From: Aequorivita xiaoshiensis
Lineage (GTDB): Bacteria; Bacteroidota; Bacteroidia; Flavobacteriales; Flavobacteriaceae
Assembly: GCF_022008395.1 (NCBI RefSeq)
Contig: NZ_JAIRBB010000006.1
Coordinates: 1-64,000, forward strand
DNA: 64,000 nt
Reading direction: 5' to 3'
Positions within the stretch are counted from its first letter, which is position 1; each line of letters opens with the position of its first letter. The position numbers were made by a program, and so were the translations under genes. Of the stretch, positions 1 to 9,302 are shown in pieces. The notes below the pieces were generated by a model. The model saw only the letters and a program-made list of their open reading frames with translations, had not been told where the DNA came from and searched no databases.

Positions 1-216
1 TGTGGACAATTTTTCAATACTAAATTAACCACATCTACAAACTAGACCCTGTCCCCCTGAGCGCAGTCGAAGGGTGTATTTAAATGCCAATTTAGAAATT
101 AAATGTAAGTTGGAGTAATACCTACAAGATAATGAAAACCGTGCAGGATAATGAAGTGGGATATTTAATTAATATCCTGAAATCCCAAATCCTAAATTTA
201 TAATTTCAAATACCAA
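1..216. other. intergenic region left of trkH
   Basis: No coding frame was recognised. Besides the REP-like palindrome at 55-74 it holds a 7-bp inverted repeat, GGATATT (159-165) and AATATCC (171-177), with a 5-base loop. No U-tract follows on either strand, so it is not a convincing terminator for trkH, which ends at 217. Confidence 0.5.
55..74. repeat. REP-like imperfect palindrome
   Basis: A 20-base GC-rich imperfect palindrome, CCCTGAGCGCAGTCGAAGGG, stands out in an AT-rich intergenic stretch. Its arms pair CCCT/AGGG and GAGCG against GTCGA only partly. The same kind of sequence (CCCTTCGACT...GCTCAGGG) is familiar as a dispersed intergenic repeat in many Flavobacteriia; that is recalled knowledge. 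Only one copy was seen in this window. Confidence 0.6.
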
Positions 217-1722
217 TTATCGATTTCTCCAGAAAAATGGAGTTAATAAGATAAGTACTGTAAACAGCTCCAATCTTCCAATTAACATTAAGAAGCTAGA
301 CCACCATTTTGCAGCGTCTGGCAAATGCCCAAAATTGTCAACTGGGCCTAGACTACCAAGTGCAGGTCCTATATTTCCAAGTGTTGAAGCGGCTGCACCT
401 ATAGCCGTTTTAAAATCTAAGCCTACCCATGAGAAGACTAATGTTCCAACTATAAACGAAAGCATATAGAGTATAAAAAAGCCCAATATATTAAATACAA
501 TAGGTTGTTGTACAGCTTTTTGGTTGTATCTCACAGGTAAAATTGCATGTGGATGAAGTGTTCTTTTAAATTCTAATACACCGTTTTTTATCATTATTAG
601 ATGGCGCATAATTTTTATTCCTCCTGAAGTAGAACCTGCACATCCTCCTAAAAACATCATTCCAAAGAAAAATATAGTTAAGAAGGGTGTCCATGCAGTA
701 TAGTCAGCACTTATAAAACCTGTAGTTGTAATTACTGTAAGCACTTGGAACAATGCGTGGCGAATTGCGCTTTCAAATGGGCCCCACACCATTGGATGAA
801 CAACACTAGACAGTGACATATCTGCTTCAAAATATATCAATAAAGCAGCTAGTAACGTAAACCCTATTACAATCGCGGCATACATTTTAAACTCTTCATC
901 TTGAAATATTTTTTGAAACTTTTTCTTGAAAGCAAAATAGCTTAGAACGAAGTTACTACCGGCCAAGAACATGAAAAATATAATAATGTATTGCACCAAT
1001 GGGTTATTGTTCCAGTAAGCAACACTATTGTTTTTGGTAGAAAACCCACCTGTACTCAATGTCGATAAAGAATGGTTTATAGCATCGAAAAAACTCATCC
1101 CAGCCAACTTAAGAAGGATTGTTTCTGCTATGGTATAACCCACATAAATAAGCCAAAGTCGTTTTGCAGTATCGGTAATTCGAGGGTGAAGTTTATCACC
1201 TCCAGGCCCCGGTGCTTCAGCAGCAAAAAGTTGCATCCCCCCTATTCCTAATAATGGGAGAATAGCTATTGCCAAAACAATTATCCCCATACCTCCTATC
1301 CAATGTGTAATACTTCGCCAAAAAAGCACACCCTTAGGCACCGCTTCAATATCCGATAAAATAGACGCTCCAGTAGTTGTAAAACCACTCATAGTTTCAA
1401 AAAAAGCATCGGTAAAATTTGGGATTGCAGCCGTAAAAAGATAAGGTAGTGTGCCTATAAGCGCCATAAAAACCCAACCAAAGGTTACAATAATATACCC
1501 TTCTCGCTTTTGAATTTCTTTTCTATGGTTCTTAGTTAAAAGCATAACCACCCCGCCAAGCCCAAGCGCTACGGACCCAGAATAAATCATTTGAGCTAAA
1601 ACACCATCACTATAATGCCAACTAACTATTGCAGATAGAAACATAAATCCGCCATTCACAACGAACAAAAGGCCCATTAAATGCGCTATAATCTTAAAGT
1701 TTAGCTTGGTGAGGGAATTCAT
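217..1722 (-). CDS. trkH: Trk potassium uptake system, membrane pore subunit TrkH
   Basis: Inner-membrane K+ translocating subunit of the Trk/Ktr family, 501 residues and about the usual length. The four pore-loop signatures are visible: TTTGA near residues 115-119, STGGFS at 223-228, TTTGF in the third repeat and GNIGPA in the fourth, with STSGGIK after the third loop. The many hydrophobic segments fit the 8TM-plus-pore-loop fold. Its start codon shares one base with the stop codon of the upstream trkA (TAATG arrangement at 1720-1724), so the two genes should be translationally coupled and form one operon. Na+ co-transport or ATP dependence cannot be decided from sequence. Confidence 0.96.
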   Translation of the reverse strand: MNSLTKLNFKIIAHLMGLLFVVNGGFMFLSAIVSWHYSDGVLAQMIYSGSVALGLGGVVMLLTKNHRKEIQKREGYIIVTFGWVFMALIGTLPYLFTAAIPNFTDAFFETMSGFTTTGASILSDIEAVPKGVLFWRSITHWIGGMGIIVLAIAILPLLGIGGMQLFAAEAPGPGGDKLHPRITDTAKRLWLIYVGYTIAETILLKLAGMSFFDAINHSLSTLSTGGFSTKNNSVAYWNNNPLVQYIIIFFMFLAGSNFVLSYFAFKKKFQKIFQDEEFKMYAAIVIGFTLLAALLIYFEADMSLSSVVHPMVWGPFESAIRHALFQVLTVITTTGFISADYTAWTPFLTIFFFGMMFLGGCAGSTSGGIKIMRHLIMIKNGVLEFKRTLHPHAILPVRYNQKAVQQPIVFNILGFFILYMLSFIVGTLVFSWVGLDFKTAIGAAASTLGNIGPALGSLGPVDNFGHLPDAAKWWSSFLMLIGRLELFTVLILLTPFFWRNR

Positions 1723-3071
1723 TACACAAATAGTTTTTCAACCTTATTTATAGATTGTGGAAGACAACATACTACTACTCTGTCTCCTTGTTTAATTTGG
1801 AAATCTCCTAAGGCAATAATCCCGACTCCGTCTCTAACTACACCCCCAATAATTGCAGAATCAGGAAAATGAAGATCTTTTATTTTTTTGTTACATACTT
1901 TAGAATGCGACGACACCATAAACTCTAACAATTCTGCATTCATATTATTCAACTTAGTCATAGCCACAACTTCTCCTTTCCTTACATAACGGAAAATATT
2001 ATTGGCAGCCAAAAGCTTCTTGTTAATAAGCGTATCTATACCTATGGAATGCGATAATTGAAAGTAGTCCATGTTTTCTACAAGCGCTATCGTTTTTTTA
2101 ACTCCTTTCGATTTCGCTACCAAACAAGACATAATATTAGTTTCACTGTTTCCTGTTACAGCAATAAAGGCATCCATGTCTTCAAGAGATTCTTCTAAAA
2201 GCAAATCTACATTTCTACCATCACCATTTATAACCAAACAACTAGGTATTTCATCTGCAATTTCGAAAGCTTTCTCTCTACTGCTTTCAATTAATTTAAC
2301 TTTAAACTTTGCCTTGCATAAATCTTTGGCTGTTTTGTAACCAATTTTACTACCACCAAGAATCATTACATTTTTAATGTCTTGTTTGCTCTTACCAGAT
2401 AGTTTAAAAATTTGTTCGTTTCCTTTCTTTACAGTAGTGAAATAAACTTGATCACCTTGTTTAAACTGAGTATCACCCCTTGGTATAATTGTATATTGTG
2501 TCCCAAATCGTTGAAGCGCAATAGGCACATATTTTAAATCCGGATAAATTTTAGCGACTTCTTTAACTGTTTTCCCAACGAATGCTGAAGCTCCTGATAG
2601 GCTTAAACCAATCATGGTTAGTTCTCCTTCTTCAAATTCGTAACTTTCATTAAATGCACTTTGATTTAAGAGAAGTTCAATTTCATCCGAGGCTAACGAT
2701 TCTGGAGAAATAAGCTCATCAATTCCAAACTTAGAAAAACCAACATCGTCCTTTTTTTCAATAAATTCGGTGTTGGAAATACGTGCAATAGTTCGTTTGG
2801 CACCTAATTCTTTAGCTAAAACACAAAGTGTAATATTGGTCGTTTCACTTGAAGTAACCCCAATAACTAAATCTGTTTCGGCTACTCTACTATCTTGTAA
2901 TACTGATATTGAGGTTGCATCTCCTCTTACAACACGTATATCTAAATGCGTATCAGCATTTGCTAATGATTCGCGATCGGTATCTATTAAGGTTATATCT
3001 TGCGATTCAAATGAAAGAAGTTTAGCAAGATGAAATCCTACCTCTCCCGCACCAGCGATAATAATTTTCAT
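1722..3071 (-). CDS. trkA: Trk potassium uptake system, NAD-binding peripheral subunit TrkA
   Basis: Cytoplasmic regulatory subunit that gates TrkH by binding NAD(H)/nucleotides. The 449 residues contain two tandem RCK modules. The first Rossmann motif, GAGEVGFHLAKLL, begins at residue 7 and is followed by an Asp (LIDTD) after the second strand. A second nucleotide-binding half begins at ILGGSKIGYKTAKDL near residue 237, and each half is followed by a TrkA-C domain. This is the two-RCK architecture of E. coli TrkA rather than single-RCK KtrA. It is transcribed first in the trkA-trkH unit and diverges from ubiE across a 163-base gap. Confidence 0.96.
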   Translation of the reverse strand: MKIIIAGAGEVGFHLAKLLSFESQDITLIDTDRESLANADTHLDIRVVRGDATSISVLQDSRVAETDLVIGVTSSETTNITLCVLAKELGAKRTIARISNTEFIEKKDDVGFSKFGIDELISPESLASDEIELLLNQSAFNESYEFEEGELTMIGLSLSGASAFVGKTVKEVAKIYPDLKYVPIALQRFGTQYTIIPRGDTQFKQGDQVYFTTVKKGNEQIFKLSGKSKQDIKNVMILGGSKIGYKTAKDLCKAKFKVKLIESSREKAFEIADEIPSCLVINGDGRNVDLLLEESLEDMDAFIAVTGNSETNIMSCLVAKSKGVKKTIALVENMDYFQLSHSIGIDTLINKKLLAANNIFRYVRKGEVVAMTKLNNMNAELLEFMVSSHSKVCNKKIKDLHFPDSAIIGGVVRDGVGIIALGDFQIKQGDRVVVCCLPQSINKVEKLFV

Positions 3072-3213
3072 GAAAATTTTGTTTTGGCGAATGAAATAAG
3101 TGAGTGCAAAGATATGTATTTATGATATTGATATTGAATATTAGCGCATTAAAGTATATATTTTTACTTCCTGAAACTTTAACAAAGGTAGTATCATCTG
3201 ACCAAAAAATATG

Positions 3214-3221
3214 TAGTTTTG
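3214..3221 (+). promoter_or_regulatory. TAnnTTTG -7 element of ubiE-porT
   Basis: TAGTTTTG matches the Bacteroidota primary-sigma -7 consensus TAnnTTTG. It lies 13 bases before the ubiE ATG, giving a very short leader. No clear -33 TTG was seen. Confidence 0.5.
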
Positions 3222-3234
3222 TAGGCGTAAAATT

Positions 3235-3966
3235 ATGAAGAAAAAAATAACTCCCTACAAAGATTCGCAAGACGGCAAAAAGAAACAAGTTGAGCAGATG
3301 TTCGACAACATTTCTGAGAATTATGACGGCTTAAACCGTGTAATTTCACTTGGCTCTGATATTAAGTGGCGAAAAAAGGTTATTAAAATGGTTGGCGACA
3401 CTAAGCCAAACTCCATTTTAGATATTGCTACTGGAACAGGAGACCTTGCAATTCAATTTGCTGAAAGTACAAATGCTGAAAAAATTGTTGGTTTAGACCT
3501 TTCAGAAGGAATGCTTTCAATTGCAAAGAAAAAAGTTTTTGGAAAACCAATCTCTCAAAAAATTGAGTTTATTCAAGGTGATTCTGAAGCTTTACCTTTT
3601 AAAGACAACACCTTCGACGCTATTACAGTTTCTTTTGGAATTAGAAATTTTGAAAATCTTGAAGTAGGGCTTTCAGAAATACTTCGTGTGCTAAAAAGCA
3701 ATGGTATTTTTGTAGTTTTAGAAACTTCTGTACCCTCAAAATTCCCTTTTAAACAAGGTTATAACTTATATTCTAAAAACATTTTACCGCTTATCGGAAA
3801 GGTATTTTCTAAAGATAAAGTTGCCTATAAATATTTAAGTGAAAGCGCTTCCACATTTCCACATGGTGAAAAGCTCAACAATATTTTAAAAGAAATCGGG
3901 TTTAAGAATGTGGAAAACAATCCCCAAACTTTTGGTGTAGCTACCATTTATAAAGCAACAAAATAA
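3235..3966 (+). CDS. ubiE: Demethylmenaquinone methyltransferase UbiE/MenG
   Basis: S-adenosylmethionine-dependent C-methyltransferase that turns demethylmenaquinone into menaquinone, the last step of quinone synthesis. The 243-residue protein has the SAM-binding motif I, DIATGTGD, at 63-70, the family sequence YD.LNRVISLG near 30-40, and a conserved SFGIRNF block in the middle. Flavobacteria use menaquinone, so the MenG role is more likely than the ubiquinone one. porT follows after only 2 bases, so the two are cotranscribed. That neighbourhood is common in this family, but I infer no functional link. Confidence 0.95.
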   Translation: MKKKITPYKDSQDGKKKQVEQMFDNISENYDGLNRVISLGSDIKWRKKVIKMVGDTKPNSILDIATGTGDLAIQFAESTNAEKIVGLDLSEGMLSIAKKKVFGKPISQKIEFIQGDSEALPFKDNTFDAITVSFGIRNFENLEVGLSEILRVLKSNGIFVVLETSVPSKFPFKQGYNLYSKNILPLIGKVFSKDKVAYKYLSESASTFPHGEKLNNILKEIGFKNVENNPQTFGVATIYKATK

Positions 3967-3968
3967 GT

Positions 3969-4679
3969 ATGAAAAAAGTATTTTTTGTAATTGCCATTTT
4001 ATTTTGTGTAACCAGCAGCTCTGCACAAGGAGGCCTTTTTAGTAAGGAACGTTTAGAAAATTTACAAAATTTTGATAAAAGATTTCTTACTTACGGTTAT
4101 TTTTTAGGCTTTAATAGTTACGATTTTAAATTTGATTATAAACAACATCTTGGCAACGACACAGATGTATTGGTACAACGCTCCGCAGGTTTTAATGTTG
4201 GTCTTGTTGGGGATATGAAAATTATTGAAAATATTCACCTGCGTTTAGAACCTGGATTATATTTTACACAACGCGATTTAGAGTTTCGAAATACAACAGG
4301 TGCTCAAGATTCTCTGCGTGAAGTTAAATCTACTTATATACACGTGCCACTTTTGGTGAAATTTTCTACCAATAAATTAAATAATTTTAGACCATTCGTG
4401 GTTGGTGGAGTTTCGGCTTCATTAAACCTTTCTAGCAATCAGGACAATCCAGAAGATAATGAACAAGGGAAATTCAGAATGACGAAAGGAACTTATTATT
4501 ACGAGTTAGGCTTTGGTATAGACTTCTACCTGTACTACTTTAAATTCACGCCTTCAATTCGAGGAGTATTTGCGTTGAATGATGAGTTAGTAAGAGATGA
4601 TGATCCAAATAGCCCATGGACTGGAAATATTGATAAAATGTCCTCAAGGGCAATATTTATAAACTTTACATTTCAGTAG
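3969..4679 (+). CDS. porT: Type IX secretion / gliding protein PorT
   Basis: A 236-residue outer-membrane beta-barrel protein of the PorT (SprT) family, needed for type IX secretion and gliding in Bacteroidota. A signal peptide ends near residue 19 (VTSSSAQ). The rest alternates aromatic and polar strands, with a typical YELGFGIDFYLYYFKFTP segment near the C-terminus. It starts 2 bases after ubiE. Its 3' end overlaps the convergent methyltransferase gene by 14 bases. The T9SS-exported protein at 56687-62503 shows that the pathway is used in this genome. Confidence 0.85.
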   Translation: MKKVFFVIAILFCVTSSSAQGGLFSKERLENLQNFDKRFLTYGYFLGFNSYDFKFDYKQHLGNDTDVLVQRSAGFNVGLVGDMKIIENIHLRLEPGLYFTQRDLEFRNTTGAQDSLREVKSTYIHVPLLVKFSTNKLNNFRPFVVGGVSASLNLSSNQDNPEDNEQGKFRMTKGTYYYELGFGIDFYLYYFKFTPSIRGVFALNDELVRDDDPNSPWTGNIDKMSSRAIFINFTFQ

Positions 4680-5394
4680 CGCTTCTAAATTCACTTAAAA
4701 AAATAGCAGTCGCTGTGGCAACGTTTAAGCTTTCCGCTCTTTGGGCTTCTCCATAACGCGGAATGGTCAATTTTTGATTCAACATATTCATTATTTCTTC
4801 TGAAATCCCATTTGCTTCATTACCCATTACAATCACGGCATCTTTAGGCAACTCTTCAGAATAAATATTGTTTCCATCCATACAAGCACCGTAAGTTTTC
4901 TGTGTTGTATTCTGCAAGAATTGTGGAAGTGATGTATAATGCACAGCTACCCTAGCCAAGGACCCCATTGTAGCTTGTACTACTTTAGGATTATAACAAT
5001 CCACAGTATCTTTAGAACACACCAATTGCTGAACCCCAAACCAATCGCACAAACGTATAATTGTACCAAGATTCCCAGGGTCACGAACAGCGTCTAATAC
5101 TACTGTTAACCCTATACTTTTGATAGATTCATTTTTTGGAATTTTAAAAACTGCAACAGACGTATTCGCAGTTTTTAAAAAACTTAATTTCTTTAGCGCT
5201 TTTTCATCTACAAGAAAGTGATTTTCAGCAACAATTTCCGATTGGTCTACGGTAAATAGCCATTGAAGTTCTATGCCTTCATTAATTAATTCTGCAATAA
5301 CTTTAGGCCCTTCTGCCACAAAAAAACCAGTTTGATCTCTATACTTTTTCTGTTGAAGACTTGTTATTAATTTTGTTTGACTTTTGCTAACCAA
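4666..5394 (-). CDS. TrmH/SpoU family RNA methyltransferase
   Basis: SAM-dependent 2'-O-ribose methyltransferase of the SPOUT/TrmH family acting on tRNA or rRNA; the exact target is unknown. An N-terminal SpoU substrate-binding region (FFVAEGPKVIAELI) precedes the three knot motifs: VVLDAVRDPGNLGTIIRLCD, VIVMGNEANGIS and the C-terminal IPRYGEAQRAESLNVATATA. The open frame extends to a GTG at 5439, but homologues begin with M-[VI]-SK-Q-KLI. I therefore place the start at the TTG at 5392-5394 (242 residues). The gene is divergent from and adjacent to tamL, and its promoter region overlaps the tamL start region. Confidence 0.88.
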   Translation of the reverse strand: MVSKSQTKLITSLQQKKYRDQTGFFVAEGPKVIAELINEGIELQWLFTVDQSEIVAENHFLVDEKALKKLSFLKTANTSVAVFKIPKNESIKSIGLTVVLDAVRDPGNLGTIIRLCDWFGVQQLVCSKDTVDCYNPKVVQATMGSLARVAVHYTSLPQFLQNTTQKTYGACMDGNNIYSEELPKDAVIVMGNEANGISEEIMNMLNQKLTIPRYGEAQRAESLNVATATAIFLSEFRSATEM

Positions 5395-5401
5395 AATATA
5401 G

Positions 5402-5409
5402 TATTTTTG
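5402..5409 (+). promoter_or_regulatory. TAnnTTTG -7 element of tamL
   Basis: TATTTTTG fits the -7 consensus. A TTTG lies 22 bases upstream at 5376-5379 and could be the -33 element. The predicted transcription start near 5416 rules out the most upstream TTG at 5377 as the tamL start codon. Confidence 0.5.
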
Positions 5410-5430
5410 AATTTGACTAAACAAGCACTC

Positions 5431-8028
5431 TTGACGCACTATCTTGCAAAAATATCACTATTTATAGTATTTATAAGCTTATTATATTCTTGTAATGCTG
5501 TAAAACAAGTACCAGATGGAGAATTTCTACTAACAGAGAACACTATTTTGGTAGATAGCACTAAAATTAAAGACGCTGGGGTTTATAGCCAATTAGCGCA
5601 AAAGCCCAATCCTACCATACCATTAATTGGTGTTCCCTTAGGCTTACACATCTACAACTTAGCAGATCCACAACCAGATTCAACATATTTAAAGTGGCTT
5701 CATAAAAATCCAAAAAGAGAAGAAAGGCTCATCCGATTTCTATCAAAAAAACAAGTTGACCAGATAGACAGTAGTTATGTTAGCTTCAACAAATGGCTTC
5801 AGAAATTAGGCGATGCTCCCGTAATTATTAAAGAAAATAAAACCGAAAAATCTTTAGAGCGATTAGAACGATGGTATGCAAGCCTAGGGTACTTTAACAA
5901 TGAGGTAAATTTTAAAATCGAGCCTGACAAAAAAAGAGCGAAAAGAGCTTCATTAGTTTTCAATATTAACAGACAGAAACCTTATATTATTGGAGATACA
6001 ATTATTGAAAAAATAAGTTCACCAGTAGTAGACTCCCTTTTTCAAAAAACAAAAAGCAATTCGTTTATTAAGGCAGGGAAACAATACGCTGCTGCCGATT
6101 TTGTGAATGAAAGAGATAGACTTACAGTACTTTTAAGGAATTCTGGTCTTTACCATTTTGAACAAGATTACGTAAGGTTTGAAGCCGACACTGTAAATAC
6201 AGGTCACAAAGCGAACATCACTTATTTAATTGCCGACAGAAAAATAACCGACGCCGATAGCTCCAGGACGGTGCCATTTAAAGTTCATAAAATAAATGAA
6301 GTTCAAATTATTACAGACTACAGTTATGCCAATCGAAATAAAAGCTATAGTGATTCTATAAGCTATAATGGATATAAGCTATACAGTTATGGTAAAATGC
6401 GCTACAGACCTAAAGCAATCACAGATGCTGTATCGATTACACCAGGAAAGATATTTAAAGATATAGACAGGTCGCTTACCTACAATCAGCTTAGCGATTT
6501 AAACATTTTCAAATATCCCAACATAAATTATACCCCTGTACCGAATGACACTACAGGGACTTTGCTTAACACCTCTATTTTATTAAGCCCTCGTGACAAT
6601 AAAACCTTAGGAGTAGATTTTGATGCTTTTTTATCTACTATTCAACAATACGGGATTGGATTTAGTGGAAATATGACATTTAGAAATATTTTTAGAGGAG
6701 CAGAGATACTTCAAATTTCAGGAAAAGGAAGTCTAGGATCGTCGAAAGATGCGGCGGATAATTCGAGTAGATTTTTTAATATTTCAGAATTTGGTGGGGA
6801 TGCAAAATTGACTTTCCCGCGTATTATTTTACCCTTTAATACCCAAAAGCTAATTCCAAAATATATGCTTCCAACTACAACTTTAAGTTTTGGTGCAAGT
6901 GCACAAAACAATATTGGTTTGGATCGACAGTCTTTTAACAGCTTTTACAATTACAGTTGGAAACCTTCAAAAATCCTCAATTATCAAGTTGACGTACTTA
7001 ATGTTCAATATGTGAAAAACCTCAACATTGGAAATTACTTCAATGTTTACAAAAACAGTTTTGAACAACTCAATGACATAGCACAACAAACAGAATTTGC
7101 TTACCCAGGAATTATCAACCCCGAATATTATTCAATAAACAATAATAACGAAGTAGTACTTGTAATTCCAAGTGGTGCAAATGGCTTTATTAGAGATGTA
7201 TTAAATGGAGACATCACTCCTGTTTCAGATCAAGGAGAAGCATATCAATTGGTTGATAATATTGATGAAAGAAAAGCAAGGCTTACCGAAAACAACTTGA
7301 TTTTTGCTTCAAATATTACCCGTACAAGAGACACACGTGAAAACATTCAAGACAATAGTTTTTCACGTACAAGATTTAAACTTGAAAGTGCTGGGAATAT
7401 ACTTTCTAGTGTTGCGAGCTTAATTGGCGCAAAAAAGAACGATAGAGGAAACTACGAAGTTCTTAATGTTCAATATTCCCAATACATTAAAGGTGAAGCT
7501 GAATATATTAAACACTGGGAGCTAGACGACAATAATATTCTAGCTATAAGAGCTTTTGGTGGAATTGCTATTCCGTATGGTAATAGTAATAGTATTCCAT
7601 TTACGCGAAGCTATTTTGCGGGTGGTGCAAATGACAATCGCGGGTGGCGAGCATATGACTTAGGTCCAGGAAGCAGCGGCAGTAAAGATGAATTTAATGA
7701 GGCTAACTTTAAAATAGCCTTAAACGCAGAATACAGGTTTACAATTATCGGGGCTGTAAAAGGCGCATTATTTGTAGATTCTGGAAATATTTGGAATGTT
7801 TATGACAACATACAGGATGAAGAAGCAAAATTTAACGGGTTTAAGGATTTAAAAGAGCTTGCTGTTGCCTCCGGCATAGGACTTAGATATGATTTTGGAT
7901 TCTTCGTTATCAGATTGGATGTGGGCTTTAAAACCCATAACCCTGCACGTCCTGAAGGCGAACGTTGGTTTAAAGATTACAACTTCTCAAAAGCTGTTTA
8001 CAACATAGGTATTAACTACCCCTTCTAA
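5431..8028 (+). CDS. tamL: Translocation and assembly module lipoprotein TamL (Omp85 family)
   Basis: Omp85-superfamily outer-membrane protein of the TamA/BamA type, in the lipidated form specific to Bacteroidota. It is thought to work with TamB in moving lipids or outer-membrane proteins across the periplasm. From the TTG at 5431 the protein has 865 residues. A short lipoprotein signal with lipobox LLYSC (Cys 21) leads into VPDGEFLL, typical of the family. POTRA-like repeats follow to about residue 400, and the C-terminal half is a 16-strand-type barrel ending in aromatic residues. There is no ATG near the lipobox; TTG codons at 5377, 5407, 5413 and 5431 are all in frame, and the promoter position favours 5431. 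tamB is not in the window. Confidence 0.82.
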   Translation: MTHYLAKISLFIVFISLLYSCNAVKQVPDGEFLLTENTILVDSTKIKDAGVYSQLAQKPNPTIPLIGVPLGLHIYNLADPQPDSTYLKWLHKNPKREERLIRFLSKKQVDQIDSSYVSFNKWLQKLGDAPVIIKENKTEKSLERLERWYASLGYFNNEVNFKIEPDKKRAKRASLVFNINRQKPYIIGDTIIEKISSPVVDSLFQKTKSNSFIKAGKQYAAADFVNERDRLTVLLRNSGLYHFEQDYVRFEADTVNTGHKANITYLIADRKITDADSSRTVPFKVHKINEVQIITDYSYANRNKSYSDSISYNGYKLYSYGKMRYRPKAITDAVSITPGKIFKDIDRSLTYNQLSDLNIFKYPNINYTPVPNDTTGTLLNTSILLSPRDNKTLGVDFDAFLSTIQQYGIGFSGNMTFRNIFRGAEILQISGKGSLGSSKDAADNSSRFFNISEFGGDAKLTFPRIILPFNTQKLIPKYMLPTTTLSFGASAQNNIGLDRQSFNSFYNYSWKPSKILNYQVDVLNVQYVKNLNIGNYFNVYKNSFEQLNDIAQQTEFAYPGIINPEYYSINNNNEVVLVIPSGANGFIRDVLNGDITPVSDQGEAYQLVDNIDERKARLTENNLIFASNITRTRDTRENIQDNSFSRTRFKLESAGNILSSVASLIGAKKNDRGNYEVLNVQYSQYIKGEAEYIKHWELDDNNILAIRAFGGIAIPYGNSNSIPFTRSYFAGGANDNRGWRAYDLGPGSSGSKDEFNEANFKIALNAEYRFTIIGAVKGALFVDSGNIWNVYDNIQDEEAKFNGFKDLKELAVASGIGLRYDFGFFVIRLDVGFKTHNPARPEGERWFKDYNFSKAVYNIGINYPF

Positions 8029-8043
8029 ACCATATAAATTTGT

Positions 8044-8051
8044 TATTTTTG
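8044..8051 (+). promoter_or_regulatory. TAnnTTTG -7 element of fbaA
   Basis: TATTTTTG fits the -7 consensus and lies 71 bases upstream of the fbaA ATG, just after the end of tamL. No clear -33 element was seen. Confidence 0.45.
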
Positions 8052-8122
8052 TCTGCTAATTGAGTTATCAGTTTATAGTTTCAAATAGAAGAATTTTCGA
8101 TTAACATATTATCTCAAAAATT

Positions 8123-9190
8123 ATGAGTCACGGAATTAAGCCAGGTGTTGCCACCGGAAAAGAAGTTCAAAAAATACATAAATACGCAAAAGAAAAAGGT
8201 TTTGCTATGCCTGCGGTAAACGTTGTAGGTTCAGATAGCGTTAACGCTGTAATGGAAACCGCTGCTGGATTAAATTCTCCTGTAATTATTCAATTTTCTA
8301 ACGGGGGAGCTCAATTCAATGCAGGTAAAGGGCTTTCTAATGAAAATGAAAAAGCAGCAATTGCTGGTGCTGTAGCAGGAGCAAAACACGTTCACGAACT
8401 TGCAGAACTTTATGGCGCAACAGTGATACTTCATACAGATCACTGTGCTAAAAAATTACTTCCTTGGATAGATGGACTACTAGATGCTGGTGAAAAATTT
8501 TACAAAGAAACTGGTAAACCATTATACAGCTCACATATGATCGATCTTTCTGAAGAACCTATCGAGGAGAACATCGAGATTTGTAAGCGCTATTTAGAGC
8601 GTATGAGCAAAATAGGTATGACCTTAGAAATTGAATTAGGTATTACAGGTGGTGAAGAAGATGGTGTAGATAATACAGATGTAGATTCTTCAAAACTTTA
8701 CACACAACCAGACGAAGTAGCATACGCTTACGAAGAACTTTCCAAAATAAGCGATCAATTCACAATTGCTGCAGCTTTTGGTAATGTTCACGGTGTATAC
8801 AAGCCAGGAAATGTTAAGCTAACGCCTATCATCCTGAAAAATTCTCAAGAGTACGTTCAGAAAAAATTTAATACAGGTTACAACCCTATCGATTTTGTTT
8901 TTCATGGCGGAAGTGGATCTTCATTAGAAGAAATTCGTGAAGCAATTAGCTATGGAGTTATAAAAATGAATATCGATACTGATATGCAATTTGCATTTAC
9001 GGAAGGTGTGAGAGAGTATTTTGTAAAAAACCTAGATTATTTAAAAACGCAAATAGGAAACCCAGAAGGTGATGATCTTCCTAATAAGAAATATTACGAT
9101 CCAAGAAAATGGCTTCGCGAAGGCGAATTAACATTTAAGAAAAGATTAGAACAAGCTTTTGAAGATTTGAATAACGTAAACACGTTATAA
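8123..9190 (+). CDS. fbaA: Class II fructose-bisphosphate aldolase
   Basis: Zn-dependent aldolase cleaving fructose-1,6-bisphosphate to dihydroxyacetone phosphate and glyceraldehyde-3-phosphate in glycolysis, and the reverse in gluconeogenesis. The 355-residue protein is of the long class IIA type. Visible landmarks are the metal and catalytic HTDHCAKK segment (His-Asp), YSSHMIDLSEEP, the ELGITGGEEDGVDN loop with acidic ligands, and FHGGSGSS for phosphate binding. It stands alone between tamL and accD, with its own promoter candidate. Confidence 0.97.
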   Translation: MSHGIKPGVATGKEVQKIHKYAKEKGFAMPAVNVVGSDSVNAVMETAAGLNSPVIIQFSNGGAQFNAGKGLSNENEKAAIAGAVAGAKHVHELAELYGATVILHTDHCAKKLLPWIDGLLDAGEKFYKETGKPLYSSHMIDLSEEPIEENIEICKRYLERMSKIGMTLEIELGITGGEEDGVDNTDVDSSKLYTQPDEVAYAYEELSKISDQFTIAAAFGNVHGVYKPGNVKLTPIILKNSQEYVQKKFNTGYNPIDFVFHGGSGSSLEEIREAISYGVIKMNIDTDMQFAFTEGVREYFVKNLDYLKTQIGNPEGDDLPNKKYYDPRKWLREGELTFKKRLEQAFEDLNNVNTL

Positions 9191-9302
9191 CATAATTCTC
9201 GTAACAATAGATTATATATGTACTAAACCATATTATTAAAACCTATTGATACTGAATATAAAATCAACATAGTGAAACTTCAACCAATAACAACAGATGA
9301 AA

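Noticed and set aside
2071-3033. Plus-strand frames antisense to trkA
   Set aside because: trkA is clearly the real gene, and the antisense translations are Ser/Ile-rich with no domain.
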